Positions 9,027 through 18,564 of a DNA stretch of 64,000 nt are shown piece by piece (the stretch's first letter is position 1; the number at the start of each line of letters is the position of its first letter). Under the pieces are notes generated by a model that worked only from the letters and a program-made list of their open reading frames with translations, was not told the DNA's origin and made no database searches. The DNA is from Chromobacterium sinusclupearum. GTDB taxonomy: Bacteria > Pseudomonadota > Gammaproteobacteria > Burkholderiales > Chromobacteriaceae. Location: contig NZ_PPTF01000073.1 in NCBI RefSeq assembly GCF_002902845.1, positions 177,808 through 241,807 of the forward strand, in the 5' to 3' direction. A program made the translations under genes and the position numbers.

Positions 9027-10436
9027 GTGAACAAGAAATCATGGCCACAAACCGCCGGGGCGCTGCTGCTTAGCGCCGTGATCGGCGGCTGCGCCAGTTT
9101 CGGCCCCGACGTCACGCCTGACCAGGCGTTGAGCGCCGAACAGCTGAAGCTGGCCGCGCCCGGCAAGCAGAGTGTCAGCGCCGACTGGTGGCGCCAGCTG
9201 AATGACCCCACCCTGAACCGCCTGGTGGACGCCACGCTGCAGGACGCGCCATCGCTGAAACTGGCCGAGGCTCGTCTGCGCCAGGCCCGCGCCGCCGTCG
9301 GCATCGTCGAAAGCAAGGACGGCCCGCAACTGGATGCCACCGCCAATGCCGTTGATCTGCATTACGATCCGCTGCAGCCGCTGCTGAAAAAAGACCATCT
9401 GACCGCCTACACCGCCGCGCTGGTGGGCAGCTGGGAATTCGATTTCTGGGGCAAGAACCACGCGGCCGTCAGCGCGGCGCTGGGCCAACAGCAGGCCATC
9501 GCCTTTGAAGGACAGCAAACCCGCCTGCTGCTGACGCAAGCGGTGCTGGCCCAGTACACCCAATTGCAGCGCAATCAAGCGCAGGCCAAGCTGATCAGCC
9601 AACGTCTGGCCATCGCCGAAAGCCGCCGCGCGCTGACCCAGGCTCGCGTCAACGCCGGCCTGTTGCCGGGCGACAATCAACGCGGCAATGAAGTGTCGAT
9701 CGATCGACTGCAGCAGCAGCAAAGCGCGCTGAACGCCGACATCGAACGCAATCGCCACGCGCTGGCCGCGCTGACCGGCCAAGGCCCGCAGGCCGCAGCC
9801 GGCCTCGATGCCGCGCCGCTGGCGCTGCCGCCGGCCCCGGCGCTGGACAGCCTGAATGCCGACCTGCTGGGCCGCCGTCCCGACATCGCCGCCCAGCGCG
9901 CCCGCGTGGAATCTATGAGCCAATCGGTCAAGGAAGCCCGCGCCGAGTTCTACCCCAACGTCAAGCTGACGGCTTTCGCCGGACAGAGCTCGCTGGAGCT
10001 GGATCAACTGTGGAAGAGCAATTCCTCGCTGTGGGGCTTCATGCCTGCCATCAGCCTGCCGATCTTCCATTCCGGCCAGCTGCAGTCCAACCTGGCCAAG
10101 CAACAGGCCGGCTACGACATGGCAGTGCAGCAATACAACCAGACGGTCGTCGATGCGCTGCGCGACGCCGCCGACAGCGTGTCCGGCTGGCAGAGCAGCC
10201 AGCGTCAGCTGCAGCAGGCCGAACGCGCCCTGAACAGCAGCCGGCGCGCCAGCGACGCGATGGCCGCGCGCCTGCGCGCCGGCCTGGTCAACAAGCTGTC
10301 GCTGCTGGACGCGCAAGACTCGCAGCTGAGCCAGCAATCCATCTACATCGACGCCACGGCCGCCAATCGTCTGGCCTGGGCCTCCCTGAACACCGCTTTG
10401 GGCGGCGGCTTCCAAACCGAGCCCGCCACCCGCTAA
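9027..10436 (+). CDS. NodT-family efflux outer-membrane lipoprotein
   Basis: This 469-residue TolC/OprM-type channel has an N-terminal lipoprotein signal with lipobox IGGC. It has two repeats of the outer-membrane efflux domain with the usual NxxRxA-like helices, SWEFDFWGKN, the LGRRPDIAAQRARVE motif and EFYPNVKLTAFAG. It forms the outer-membrane exit duct of a tripartite pump. The start is GTG 9027, with GGAG nine bases upstream; an in-frame TTG at 9012 is less likely. The adaptor gene follows 13 nt downstream. Confidence 0.92.
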   Translation: MNKKSWPQTAGALLLSAVIGGCASFGPDVTPDQALSAEQLKLAAPGKQSVSADWWRQLNDPTLNRLVDATLQDAPSLKLAEARLRQARAAVGIVESKDGPQLDATANAVDLHYDPLQPLLKKDHLTAYTAALVGSWEFDFWGKNHAAVSAALGQQQAIAFEGQQTRLLLTQAVLAQYTQLQRNQAQAKLISQRLAIAESRRALTQARVNAGLLPGDNQRGNEVSIDRLQQQQSALNADIERNRHALAALTGQGPQAAAGLDAAPLALPPAPALDSLNADLLGRRPDIAAQRARVESMSQSVKEARAEFYPNVKLTAFAGQSSLELDQLWKSNSSLWGFMPAISLPIFHSGQLQSNLAKQQAGYDMAVQQYNQTVVDALRDAADSVSGWQSSQRQLQQAERALNSSRRASDAMAARLRAGLVNKLSLLDAQDSQLSQQSIYIDATAANRLAWASLNTALGGGFQTEPATR

Positions 10437-10449
10437 GGACACAAAACAA

Positions 10450-11598
10450 ATGGATCAGAAACTGGAAACCGCCAAGAGCCGCAAACGCAATCTGCTGGTC
10501 GCCTCCACGGTGTTCGCCGCCGTCGCCATCGCCTATGGCGCTTACTGGACCCTGGTGTTGAGCCACCAGGAAAATACCGATGACGCCTATGTCGGCGGCC
10601 ATCTGGTTCAAGTCACGCCGGAAGTCGGCGGCACCGTCGCCAAAGTCATGGTGGACGATACCGTGGCCGTCAAAGCTGGCCAGGTGCTGGTCAGCTATGA
10701 CAATAGCGACGCCGAGCTGGCCTTCGAGCGCGCCCGCAACGAATTCGCCCAGACCGTGCGCCAAACGCGTCAGTTGATGGCCAACAGCCAGCAGCTGGAC
10801 GCCCAGGTCGCGCTGCGCCAGGCCGAGCTGTCCCGCGCCGAATCCGACCTGAAGCGCCGCAAGCAGCTGGCCGGCAGCGAGGCGATGTCGGCCGAGGAGC
10901 TGGGCCACGCCAACGACGCCGTCGCCGCCGCCCAGGCTGCGTTGGCCGCCGCGCAAGAACAGGCCAAGGCCGGCCTGGCGCTGGTGGGCAAGGATGCGCT
11001 GGCGCAGCAGCCGGCGGTGAAAGCCGCCGCCAGCCGCCTGAAGGAAGCCTGGCTGGCGCTGCAGCGCACCGAAATCAAATCGCCGCTGGCCGGCACCGTC
11101 GCCCGCCGCAATGTGCAGGTGGGCCAGCGCATCGCCGCCGGCACCCCGCTGATGGCCGTGGTGCCGCTGGAAAACCTGTGGGTGGACGCCAACTTCAAGG
11201 AAGGCCAGCTGGCCAAGATCCGCGTCGGCCAGCCGGTGGAGCTGAAATCCGACCTGTACGGCGGCAAAGTGGTCTACCACGGCAAGGTGCAGGGTCTGGC
11301 CGCCGGCACGGGCAGCGCCTTCTCGCTGCTGCCGCCGCAGAACGCCACCGGCAACTGGATCAAGGTCGTGCAGCGGGTGCCGGTGCGCATCGCGCTGGAC
11401 CCGCAGGATCTGAAGAATCACCCGCTGCGCGTTGGCCTGTCTATGGACGTGGTGGTGGACACCAGCAACCAGGATGGCAAATCGCTGGCCGAAGCCGCCC
11501 CGGCGCAAGCCCCGAGCGAACATAACGGCACGCTGCCGGACCTGAAGCAGGCTGACAAGCTGGTGGCCGAGATCCTGGCCGCCAATGCCGGCAAGTAA
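10450..11598 (+). CDS. EmrA/HlyD-family membrane-fusion protein
   Basis: This 382-residue periplasmic adaptor has one N-terminal membrane anchor (~residues 15-35). The lipoyl half-motifs are TDDAYVGGHLVQVTPEVGG and EIKSPLAGTVARRNVQVGQ, and a long alpha-helical hairpin rich in Ala, Gln and Glu lies between them. NLWVDANFKEGQLAKIRVGQPVEL is the typical EmrA beta-barrel segment. It bridges the EmrB-type transporter to the outer-membrane channel. It sits between the channel and transporter genes with spacings of 13 and 12 nt, so the three form one operon. Confidence 0.93.
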   Translation: MDQKLETAKSRKRNLLVASTVFAAVAIAYGAYWTLVLSHQENTDDAYVGGHLVQVTPEVGGTVAKVMVDDTVAVKAGQVLVSYDNSDAELAFERARNEFAQTVRQTRQLMANSQQLDAQVALRQAELSRAESDLKRRKQLAGSEAMSAEELGHANDAVAAAQAALAAAQEQAKAGLALVGKDALAQQPAVKAAASRLKEAWLALQRTEIKSPLAGTVARRNVQVGQRIAAGTPLMAVVPLENLWVDANFKEGQLAKIRVGQPVELKSDLYGGKVVYHGKVQGLAAGTGSAFSLLPPQNATGNWIKVVQRVPVRIALDPQDLKNHPLRVGLSMDVVVDTSNQDGKSLAEAAPAQAPSEHNGTLPDLKQADKLVAEILAANAGK

Positions 11599-11610
11599 GG
11601 ACGCCCGCCC

Positions 11611-13143
11611 ATGAATCAACCGCCACTGACCGGCTCGAAACTGGTCTGGATCACGCTGGCGCTGTCGATGTCGGTGTTCATGCAGGTGCTGGACACCACC
11701 ATCGCCAACGTGGCGCTGCCCACCATTTCGGGCAACCTCGGCGCCGCTACCAGCCAGGGCACTTGGGTGATAACCTCGTTCGGCGTGGCCAACGCCATTT
11801 CGGTGCCCTTGACCGGCTGGCTGGCCAAGCGCTTCGGCGAGGTGAAGCTGTTCACCGCCTCCACCCTGCTGTTTGTGCTGACCTCCTGGCTGTGCGGCAT
11901 GTCCAGCAGCCTGGAAATGCTGATTTTCTTCCGCGTGCTGCAAGGCGCGGTAGCCGGCCCGATGATTCCGCTGTCGCAGAGCCTGCTGCTGTCCTGCTAT
12001 CCGCCTGCCAAGAAAGGCATGGCGCTGGCGCTATGGGCGATGACGGTTATCGTCGCGCCGGTGTTCGGCCCGATTCTGGGCGGGATCATCAGCGACAACT
12101 GGCACTGGGGCTGGATCTTCTTCATCAACGTGCCGGTGGGGCTGGCTGCCGCCTTCGTCTCCTGGCGCATCCTGAAGAGCCGTGAAACCGACACCTTTGA
12201 CCTGCCTATCGACAAGATAGGCCTGGCCTTGCTGGTGATCGGCGTCGGCTCGCTGCAGATGGTGCTGGACCGCGGCAAGGAACTGGATTGGTTCAACTCC
12301 ACCGAGGTGATCACCTTGGCGGTGGTGGCCGTGCTGGCCTTGGTCTATCTGGTGATCTGGGAGCTGGGCGAGGACCACCCCATCGTCGACCTGACGCTGT
12401 TCAAGGAGCGCAACTTCACGGTCGGCACCATCGCCATCAGCCTGGGCTTCATGCTGTACTTCGGCGCCGTGGTGCTGCTGCCGCTGATGCTGCAGACCCA
12501 GCTCGGCTACACCGCCACCTGGGCCGGCCTGGCCGCCGCGCCCATCGGCCTGATTCCGGTGGTGCTGTCGCCCATCATCGGCAAGAACGCGCACCGCTGG
12601 GACATGCGCTGGCTGGTGACGCTGAGCTTCAGCGTCTACGCCATCTGCTTTTTCTGGCGCAGCAACTTCAACACCCAGATGGACTTTTCCTATGTGGTGT
12701 GGCCACAGGTGGTGCAAGGCATAGGCGTGGCCTGCTTCTTCATGCCATTGACCACGATCACGCTGTCCGGCCTGCATCCGTCGCGCATCGCCAGCGCTTC
12801 CAGCCTGTCGAATTTCTTGCGGATTCTGGCGGGCAGCATCGGCACCTCGATCACCACCACCATGTGGGACCGCCGCGAGGCGCTGCACCACTCCAAGCTG
12901 ACCGAACATGTGACGCAATACGATCCGGCCTCGGTCTCCTGGTTCGACGCGATGAGCAAGCTGGGTCTGGGCACCACGCAGCAGCAGGCGCTGACTCAGC
13001 TGCAGATCACCCAGCAGGGCTACATCATGGCGGCCAACGAGATTTTCTGGGTGTCCGGCATCCTGTTCGTGCTGCTGATCGCCCTGGTGTGGTTCGCCAA
13101 ACCGCCGTTTACCGCCTCCGGCGGGGATAGCGGGGCGCATTAG
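11611..13143 (+). CDS. EmrB-family DHA2 MFS multidrug transporter
   Basis: This 510-residue protein has about 14 transmembrane segments. MQVLDTTIANVALPTISGNLGA is the signature of the DHA2 (EmrB/QacA) family, with the loop LTGWLAKRFGEVKLF and the GPILGGIISD antiporter motif. It uses proton exchange to export hydrophobic toxic compounds through the adaptor and channel encoded upstream. It is the last gene of the MarR-controlled operon and is followed by a pair of inverted CACGAAA-type repeats. The substrate is unknown. Confidence 0.93.
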   Translation: MNQPPLTGSKLVWITLALSMSVFMQVLDTTIANVALPTISGNLGAATSQGTWVITSFGVANAISVPLTGWLAKRFGEVKLFTASTLLFVLTSWLCGMSSSLEMLIFFRVLQGAVAGPMIPLSQSLLLSCYPPAKKGMALALWAMTVIVAPVFGPILGGIISDNWHWGWIFFINVPVGLAAAFVSWRILKSRETDTFDLPIDKIGLALLVIGVGSLQMVLDRGKELDWFNSTEVITLAVVAVLALVYLVIWELGEDHPIVDLTLFKERNFTVGTIAISLGFMLYFGAVVLLPLMLQTQLGYTATWAGLAAAPIGLIPVVLSPIIGKNAHRWDMRWLVTLSFSVYAICFFWRSNFNTQMDFSYVVWPQVVQGIGVACFFMPLTTITLSGLHPSRIASASSLSNFLRILAGSIGTSITTTMWDRREALHHSKLTEHVTQYDPASVSWFDAMSKLGLGTTQQQALTQLQITQQGYIMAANEIFWVSGILFVLLIALVWFAKPPFTASGGDSGAH

Positions 13144-13162
13144 CGTTAAAACCATGGGATCA

Positions 13163-13278
13163 GCCACGAAAACCACGAAACGACACGAAATAACGACATC
13201 CGACTCCAAACCGTCTTCACAAACACGAGACGGGGATCGATCCAGTTGTGTTCGTGTTCTTTCGTGGTTTTCGTGGCT
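13163..13278. repeat. Inverted pair of GCCACGAAAACCACGAAA-type repeats
   Basis: One copy reads forward at 13163-13192 and a second reads in reverse at 13251-13277. They are separated by about 58 nt without a gene. The same 25-30-base unit recurs at 24381-24433 and 24829-24952, again in intergenic space. It looks like a small palindromic mobile or structural repeat. Confidence 0.8.
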
Positions 13279-13286
13279 ATTCCGCA

Positions 13287-14156
13287 TTACTTCAGAAATC
13301 CGTCAAACGCCTCCATCCCGCGGCTGACCGCCTTGTCGCGGTGCTGCACCCGGAACAGCGTCCGCGTCAGCAAGGGAAGGTTTGCTTCCACTTCCACCAC
13401 GCTGCCGGCCGCCAGCAAATCCGCCACCACGTGACGGGACAAACAGCTGACGCCAAGGCCGGCCGCCACCGCATGCTTGATCGCCTCCGAGTGGCCCAGC
13501 TCCATGCCGATGGCCAGCCGTTTCAAGTGGGGCAGCAGCACCCGTTCCACTTCCTCGCGGGTGCCGGAACCGGGCTCGCGCAGAATCCACGACGCGTCGG
13601 CCAGTTCATCCGCCGTCACCTTGCGCCCTGCCAGCGGATGATCGACGGCGGCAAACACCAGCAGCTCATCCTGCCGCCATGCATTGGCCAGCAACTCCGG
13701 GTGATGGCAGGGGCCTTCTATCAAGCCGAAATCGACGCGGAACGCCGCCACCGCTTCGACGATGTCTCGGGTATTGGCGACGTCGAGTTCCAGCCGCGCC
13801 TGCGGCCAGTCCTTGCGGAACGCGGCCAGCAGCGATGGCAGCAGATAGTTGGCGATGGTGGTGCTGGCGCCGATGCGCAGCGCCAGCTCGCCGCCGCTGA
13901 ACAGCCCCTGCACGTCGCAGGCCGCATCCAGCAGTGCCCGGGCGCGCGGCAGCAGCAAGCGGCCATGCTCGTTGATCAGCAGCCGGCGGCCGACGCGGTC
14001 AAACAGCTTGACGCCCAGCCCCTGCTCCAACTTGTCCAGCGCCTGGCTGGCCGCCGACTGCGTCAGCGCCACCTGCTCGGCGGCGCGCGTGACGGTATCC
14101 CATTCCGCAACCGCGACGAACACTTCCAGTTCGCGCAGGCTGATGTGCAGGCTCAT
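13287..14156 (-). CDS. LysR-family regulator, divergent from the yeiH-like gene
   Basis: This 289-residue LysR-type activator has an N-terminal winged helix (residues 1-60, [34 protein letters not shown]). An effector-binding domain starting near residue 90 contains [12 protein letters not shown] and [14 protein letters not shown]. The pairing with a divergent YeiH-type transporter gene is a common arrangement, known for YeiE/YeiH-like and CbbR/CysB-like regulators. The 105-nt AT-rich gap between them must hold both promoters. It probably activates the transporter in response to a sulfur compound or related ligand, which is inference. Confidence 0.88.
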   Translation of the reverse strand: MSLHISLRELEVFVAVAEWDTVTRAAEQVALTQSAASQALDKLEQGLGVKLFDRVGRRLLINEHGRLLLPRARALLDAACDVQGLFSGGELALRIGASTTIANYLLPSLLAAFRKDWPQARLELDVANTRDIVEAVAAFRVDFGLIEGPCHHPELLANAWRQDELLVFAAVDHPLAGRKVTADELADASWILREPGSGTREEVERVLLPHLKRLAIGMELGHSEAIKHAVAAGLGVSCLSRHVVADLLAAGSVVEVEANLPLLTRTLFRVQHRDKAVSRGMEAFDGFLK

Positions 14157-14261
14157 GCCGCCTCCAAAACAGTTTTTCTAATTGTATATATTAATTTTAT
14201 CCGTTTTTCTACTTACACAGCTGCGCGTATCGTTAGGCATATAGCAAAGAGGCATGAACAT

Positions 14262-15287
14262 ATGACTAACTATCGCAATATTATTCCCGGCCTGGCGCTG
14301 TCGCTGGGTCTGGCGGGCGCCGCCATCTGGGCGGCCGATCTGCCGGCGATGAAAAGCCTGGGCTTCTCCGCCCTGACCATCGCCATCGTCGGCGGCATGA
14401 TCATCGGCAATACCGTCTATCGCTTTATCGCCGTGCCCAGCCATCAAGGCATTACCTTCTCCAAGCAAAAACTGCTGCGCGCCGGCATCATCCTGTTCGG
14501 CTTCAAGCTGACGTTCCAGGACATCGCCGCCGTCGGTTTCTCCGGCGTGCTGATCGACGCGCTGGTGCTGACCTCCACCTTCCTTCTGGCGTACTGGATT
14601 GGCCGCAAGAAGCTGGGGCTGGACGAGCAGAGCGTGATCCTGATCGGCGCCGGCAGCTCGATCTGCGGCGCCGCCGCCATCCTGGCCACCGAGCCAGTGC
14701 TGAAGGCTCACGCGGAAAAAGTCGCGGTCGCCGTCGCCACCGTGGTGGTGTTCGGCACCGCCGCCATGTTCCTGTGGCCAATGATGTTCGAGGCGGTGCG
14801 CCACCTGGGCATTTCCGAATTCAGCTACGGCCTGTTCGCCGGCTCCACCATTCATGAAGTGGCGCAAGCGGTGGCCGCCGGCAAGTCGGTCAGCGACGCG
14901 GCGATGAATACCGCGGTGATCACCAAGATGATACGCGTGATGATGCTGGCGCCGTTCTTGATCGCCCTGTCCTCCTGGGTTGCCAAGAAACATCGCGGCA
15001 ACACCCATGAGAAGACCGGCATCAGCATCCCCTGGTTCGCCGTCGCCTTCCTCGCCGTCGCCGGCTTCAACTCCTTCAGCCTGCTGCCGCACACGCTGGT
15101 GCAACAGATCATCGCGCTGGACAACCTGCTGCTGGCGGCCGCCATGGGCGCGCTGGGCATCACCACCCACGTCTCCGCCATCCGCCAGGCCGGCGCCAAG
15201 CCGATGCTGCTGGCTAGCGCGCTGTTCGGTTGGTTGATCATAGGCGGCGGATTGATCAATATGGGCGTGCTAAGCCTGCTGCGCTAA
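14262..15287 (+). CDS. YeiH-family putative sulfate/sulfite exporter
   Basis: This 341-residue protein has about ten membrane helices and the UPF0324/YeiH hallmarks: [27 protein letters not shown], the [15 protein letters not shown] loop and [16 protein letters not shown]. The family is annotated as putative sulfate exporter, and the true substrate is poorly established. The open frame extends upstream to 13248, but the ATG at 14262 has AGAGG eight bases before it and begins MTNYRN before the first helix. It is divergent from the LysR gene. Confidence 0.9.
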   Translation: MTNYRNIIPGLALSLGLAGAAIWAADLPAMKSLGFSALTIAIVGGMIIGNTVYRFIAVPSHQGITFSKQKLLRAGIILFGFKLTFQDIAAVGFSGVLIDALVLTSTFLLAYWIGRKKLGLDEQSVILIGAGSSICGAAAILATEPVLKAHAEKVAVAVATVVVFGTAAMFLWPMMFEAVRHLGISEFSYGLFAGSTIHEVAQAVAAGKSVSDAAMNTAVITKMIRVMMLAPFLIALSSWVAKKHRGNTHEKTGISIPWFAVAFLAVAGFNSFSLLPHTLVQQIIALDNLLLAAAMGALGITTHVSAIRQAGAKPMLLASALFGWLIIGGGLINMGVLSLLR

Positions 15288-15304
15288 TCCCAACAACGCT
15301 CGCC

Positions 15305-15332
15305 AAGCCCCTGCCAGTCAGGGGCTTCTTGC
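15305..15332 (+). terminator. Probable terminator after the yeiH-like gene
   Basis: A 9-bp stem (AAGCCCCTG paired with CAGGGGCTT) with a 5-nt loop is followed by a short T-rich run. Confidence 0.65.
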
Positions 15333-15374
15333 TAGCAGAGGCGCGATCGCTTTCGTAGACCAAGGAGAAAATCG

Positions 15375-15824
15375 ATGAGTCACTCCCCCTTTATTGCGCT
15401 GCTCCTGACAAGCACGCTTTGGCTGTGCGCTCCGCTGGCTCAAGCCGCCAGCACGGAACCCGCGGCAGGAACAGAATCCGTGCGCGCGGAGGTCTTGCTC
15501 AAAACTAGCTCGTCATGGGATGGCAAGGCCTACGCAGCCTATCCCGAAGGCAAGCCGGAGCTGACCTTGCTCAAAATCACCATTCCGCCTCACACCAGCT
15601 TGCCTTGGCATACCCACCCCATGCCCAACGCCGCGTATGTGCTGTCCGGCTCCTTGACCGTGCAGAAAAAAGCGGATGGCCTGCAAAAGCAATTGCGCGC
15701 AGGCGATACTCTGCCGGAAATGGTCGGGGAAACGCATCGCGGCTTCACCGGCGATGAAGCGGTGGAGCTACTGGTTTTCTATGCCGGCAGCCCCGGCATG
15801 GCGCTCAGCCATCAAGCCGATTGA
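15375..15824 (+). CDS. Secreted cupin-domain protein
   Basis: This 149-residue protein has an N-terminal signal peptide ending after AQAAS. A single cupin barrel carries SLPWHTHPMPNAAYVLSGSL (metal-binding His pair) and LRAGDTLPEMVGETHRGF. It is probably periplasmic and binds a divalent metal. The function is unknown, since cupins range from sugar-binding proteins to quercetinase-type oxygenases. AAGGAG lies nine bases before the ATG. It is a single-gene unit between two terminators. Confidence 0.8.
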   Translation: MSHSPFIALLLTSTLWLCAPLAQAASTEPAAGTESVRAEVLLKTSSSWDGKAYAAYPEGKPELTLLKITIPPHTSLPWHTHPMPNAAYVLSGSLTVQKKADGLQKQLRAGDTLPEMVGETHRGFTGDEAVELLVFYAGSPGMALSHQAD

Positions 15825-15838
15825 ACCAGCCAATAAAT

Positions 15839-15867
15839 AAAGCCGCCCGGCATTGCCGGACGGCTTT
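15839..15867. terminator. Terminator between the cupin gene and the ybdD-like gene
   Basis: The hairpin AAAGCCG-CCCGG-CATTG-CCGGA-CGGCTTT lies 15 nt after the cupin stop, between convergent genes. A and T runs at both ends allow use in both directions. Confidence 0.75.
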
Positions 15868-15891
15868 CGCATTACCCTGTGATCATTCAAA

Positions 15892-16080
15892 TCAGCATGG
15901 GCATTTCTTCATGGACTTGCCGCCGTAGCGCTCTTCCTGGCAACGGAGGAGAAAAGCCTCGCGGCTCATCACTTCAGCCTCGGGATTGAAACGTCGCCGA
16001 CTGACCACATAGGCATCGTAATCCTTGACCCCCACCATCAAGCGCGCGGTTTGAGCCAAGGTTTTCCAGATCTCAGCCAT
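15892..16080 (-). CDS. YbdD/YjiX-family small protein
   Basis: This 62-residue protein matches the YbdD/YjiX (DUF466) family, recognised by VGVKDYDAYVVSRRRFNPEAEVMSREAFLLRCQEERY-like spacing (split across residues 17-52). Such proteins are almost always encoded directly after CstA-type pyruvate or peptide transporters, as here, where its start overlaps the cstA stop by 8 nt. Some members modulate transport activity of the partner. It ends KKCPC. It is small, soluble and basic, with no membrane segment. Confidence 0.85.
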   Translation of the reverse strand: MAEIWKTLAQTARLMVGVKDYDAYVVSRRRFNPEAEVMSREAFLLRCQEERYGGKSMKKCPC

Positions 16081-18139
16081 TTGCCTCTCCTTGCCGGTAT
16101 ACCGCCGGCACTTCCTTGGTGGTGACCCATTTCACGGCCAAAGACTTGCGTATCACATGCAGGCCGAACAGCAGCATCGCCACCACCACCGCGATGAACA
16201 TGGCTGTCAGCGTGGCATCCACATAATCATTGAAGATGATCTGCTGCATTTGCGCCATATTCTTGGCCGGGGCCAGCACCTCGCCCTTGGCCGCAGCGGC
16301 GGAGAACTTTTCGGCATGGGCCAGGAAACTGATCTTGGGGCTGGCGTCAAACAGCTTCTGCCAGCCGGCGGTCAGCGTGGCCAGCAGCAGCCAGAGCGTC
16401 GGCAGCGCAGTCACCCATACGTAGCGGGTCTTCTGCATTTTCACCAGCACCACCGTGGCCAGGATCAGCGCGATGCCGGCCAGCATCTGATTGGCGATGC
16501 CGAACAGCGGCCACAAGGTGTTGATGCCACCCAGCGGATCGACCACGCCCTGGTACAGGAAGTAACCCCAGGCGGAGACGGCCAGGCCGGTGGCGACGAA
16601 GTTGGCCACCCACGACTCGGTATTTGCCATCGGCTTGACAAAGAAGCCCAGCAGATCCTGAATCATGAAGCGCAGCACGCGGGTGCCGGCGTCCACCGTG
16701 GTCAGGATGAACAGCGCTTCGAACAGGATGGCGAAGTGGTACCAGAAGGCCATCATGGTCTTGCCGCCGATCACGCCGGACAGGATGTGCGCCATGCCCA
16801 CCGCCAAGGTCGGCGCGCCGCCGGCGCGCGACAGCACGGAATGCTCGCCGACATCGGTCGCCAGTTGCGTCAGCGCGTCCGGCGTGATGACGAAGCCCCA
16901 GCCGGAAATCACCTGCGCGGCGTCGACCGCGGTTTTGCCGATCACGGCGGCAGGGCTATTCATGGCGAAGTACACGCCCGGATCCAGCACGCAGGCGGCA
17001 ATCAGCGCCATGATGGCGACAAAGCTCTCCACCAGCATGGCGCCGTAACCTATCATCCTCGCCTGGGTTTCATTCTCGATCAGCTTCGGCGTCGTGCCGG
17101 AGGCCACCAGCGAATGGAAGCCAGACACCGCGCCGCAGGCGATGGTGATGAACAGGAAGGGGAACAGATTGCCGGCGAACACCGGGCCGCTGCCATCGAT
17201 GAACTTGGTGACGGACGGCATGTGCAGCGGCGGCGCCACGATCAGGATGCCGATGGCCAGGCCGACGATGGTGCCGATCTTCAGGAAGGTGGACAGGTAG
17301 TCGCGCGGCGCTAGCAGCAGCCAGACCGGCAACACCGAGGCGATGAAGCCGTAGCCGATCAGCACCCAGGCCAGCGTGGTGCCCTTCAGCGTGAACAGCG
17401 GCGCCAAGGTGGCGCTCTTGGCCACGTCGCCGCCGTAGACGATGGCCAGCATCAACAGGATGAAGCCCAGCACCGACACCTCGCCGATCTTGCCCGGCCG
17501 GATGAAGCGGCTATAGACGCCCATCAAGAGCGCGATCGGAATGGTGCAGGCGATGGTGAAGGTGCCCCACGGGCTGTCGGCCAGCGCCTTGACCACCACC
17601 AGCGCCAGCACCGCCAGCAGAATCACCATGATCATCAGCACGCCGATGGAAGCGATCACGCCAGGGATGTCGCCCAGCTCCTGGCGGATCATCTCGCCCA
17701 GCGACTTGCCGTCGCGGCGCATGGACAGGAACAGAATCAGAAAGTCCTGCACCGCGCCGGCCAGCATGACGCCGACCAGAATCCATAAGGTGCCGGGCAG
17801 ATAGCCCATCTGCGCCGCCAGGACGGGGCCCACCAGCGGACCGGCGCCGGCGATGGCGGCAAAGTGGTGGCCGAACACCACCCATTTGTTGGTGGGCACG
17901 TAATCGAGCCCGTCGTTGAATTTTTCCGCCGGCGTCAGCCGGCGCGCATCCAGCTCCAGCACCTTGTCGGCGATGAAGCGGCTGTAGAAACGGTAGGCGA
18001 TGGCATAGACCGACAAGGCGGCCACCACCAGCCATACCGCGTTGATCGTCTCTCCGCGGTTCAGCGCCATCATGGCGAAGGCCGTCGCCCCCGCCAGCGC
18101 CACCAGCAGCCAGACGACGCACTGCTTGATCTGTTGCAT
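16073..18139 (-). CDS. cstA: Carbon-starvation protein A, pyruvate/peptide transporter
   Basis: This 688-residue protein has about 16-18 membrane helices. Diagnostic CstA stretches include VPTNKWVVFGHHFAAIAGAG, the CGAVSGFHSLVASGTTPK loop and GGKTMMAFWYHFAILFEALF. E. coli CstA (701 aa) and YjiY/BtsT are peptide or pyruvate transporters induced by carbon limitation. I chose ATG 18139 (MQQIKQ), with AGGGA seven bases upstream. The frame extends further to 18256 but that part looks non-coding. It is co-transcribed with the overlapping ybdD-like gene. Confidence 0.92.
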   Translation of the reverse strand: MQQIKQCVVWLLVALAGATAFAMMALNRGETINAVWLVVAALSVYAIAYRFYSRFIADKVLELDARRLTPAEKFNDGLDYVPTNKWVVFGHHFAAIAGAGPLVGPVLAAQMGYLPGTLWILVGVMLAGAVQDFLILFLSMRRDGKSLGEMIRQELGDIPGVIASIGVLMIMVILLAVLALVVVKALADSPWGTFTIACTIPIALLMGVYSRFIRPGKIGEVSVLGFILLMLAIVYGGDVAKSATLAPLFTLKGTTLAWVLIGYGFIASVLPVWLLLAPRDYLSTFLKIGTIVGLAIGILIVAPPLHMPSVTKFIDGSGPVFAGNLFPFLFITIACGAVSGFHSLVASGTTPKLIENETQARMIGYGAMLVESFVAIMALIAACVLDPGVYFAMNSPAAVIGKTAVDAAQVISGWGFVITPDALTQLATDVGEHSVLSRAGGAPTLAVGMAHILSGVIGGKTMMAFWYHFAILFEALFILTTVDAGTRVLRFMIQDLLGFFVKPMANTESWVANFVATGLAVSAWGYFLYQGVVDPLGGINTLWPLFGIANQMLAGIALILATVVLVKMQKTRYVWVTALPTLWLLLATLTAGWQKLFDASPKISFLAHAEKFSAAAAKGEVLAPAKNMAQMQQIIFNDYVDATLTAMFIAVVVAMLLFGLHVIRKSLAVKWVTTKEVPAVYRQGEANG

Positions 18140-18564
18140 AAGGAGTCCCTGTTCTCTATCTCCCCCAGCTTTCCTTGACTGGCAGCCCATCTGCCGGCCG
18201 GTGTCCGGGTATGGTTCTATACTATTGATTTTGTCGACATGCTGAATGAAACTCAAGAGAAATTAGAGCCAATATCCTATTGAATGTCTTTATTTTGCCA
18301 GCGCTTATTTTCCGCGCCCTGCCCAACGCGAAAACATCCTGCCTATACCAGCCATGGCCAGGGAAATTGCACCACTCTATATCCCACCAAAACGGCTGAC
18401 GCGGCAGCCAGGCCAATAGGCCAGCGCCCGGCGGCCGGCTTCAAAACCGCGAGCGGATCGGCGTCATTTGAAAAACGACTTTGCACAGGCGCTAAAACCC
18501 CGCCTGCCAAGTATTCAAACGCGTGTTACTATTTTTGCCCAACGGATCGAAAAACTCGGACGCA
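18140..18564. other. Divergent intergenic region between cstA and the response-regulator gene
   Basis: These 425 bases carry no convincing gene and are less GC-rich than their surroundings in the first half. Promoters for both divergent units must lie here, but I could not pick a clear sigma-70 pair. Confidence 0.6.

Noticed and set aside
9039..10442. 467-codon minus-strand frame opposite the channel gene
   Set aside because: Same reasons; the plus strand has full outer-membrane efflux motifs.
10288..11943. Long minus-strand open frame of 551 codons opposite the efflux genes
   Set aside because: It lies antisense to clear channel, adaptor and transporter genes, has His/Gln/Gly-rich low-complexity content typical of GC-rich shadow frames and no family motif.
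13163..13278. CRISPR-like array from the CACGAAA repeats
   Set aside because: Copies are inverted rather than direct, only two per site, and spacing varies; no cas genes are present.
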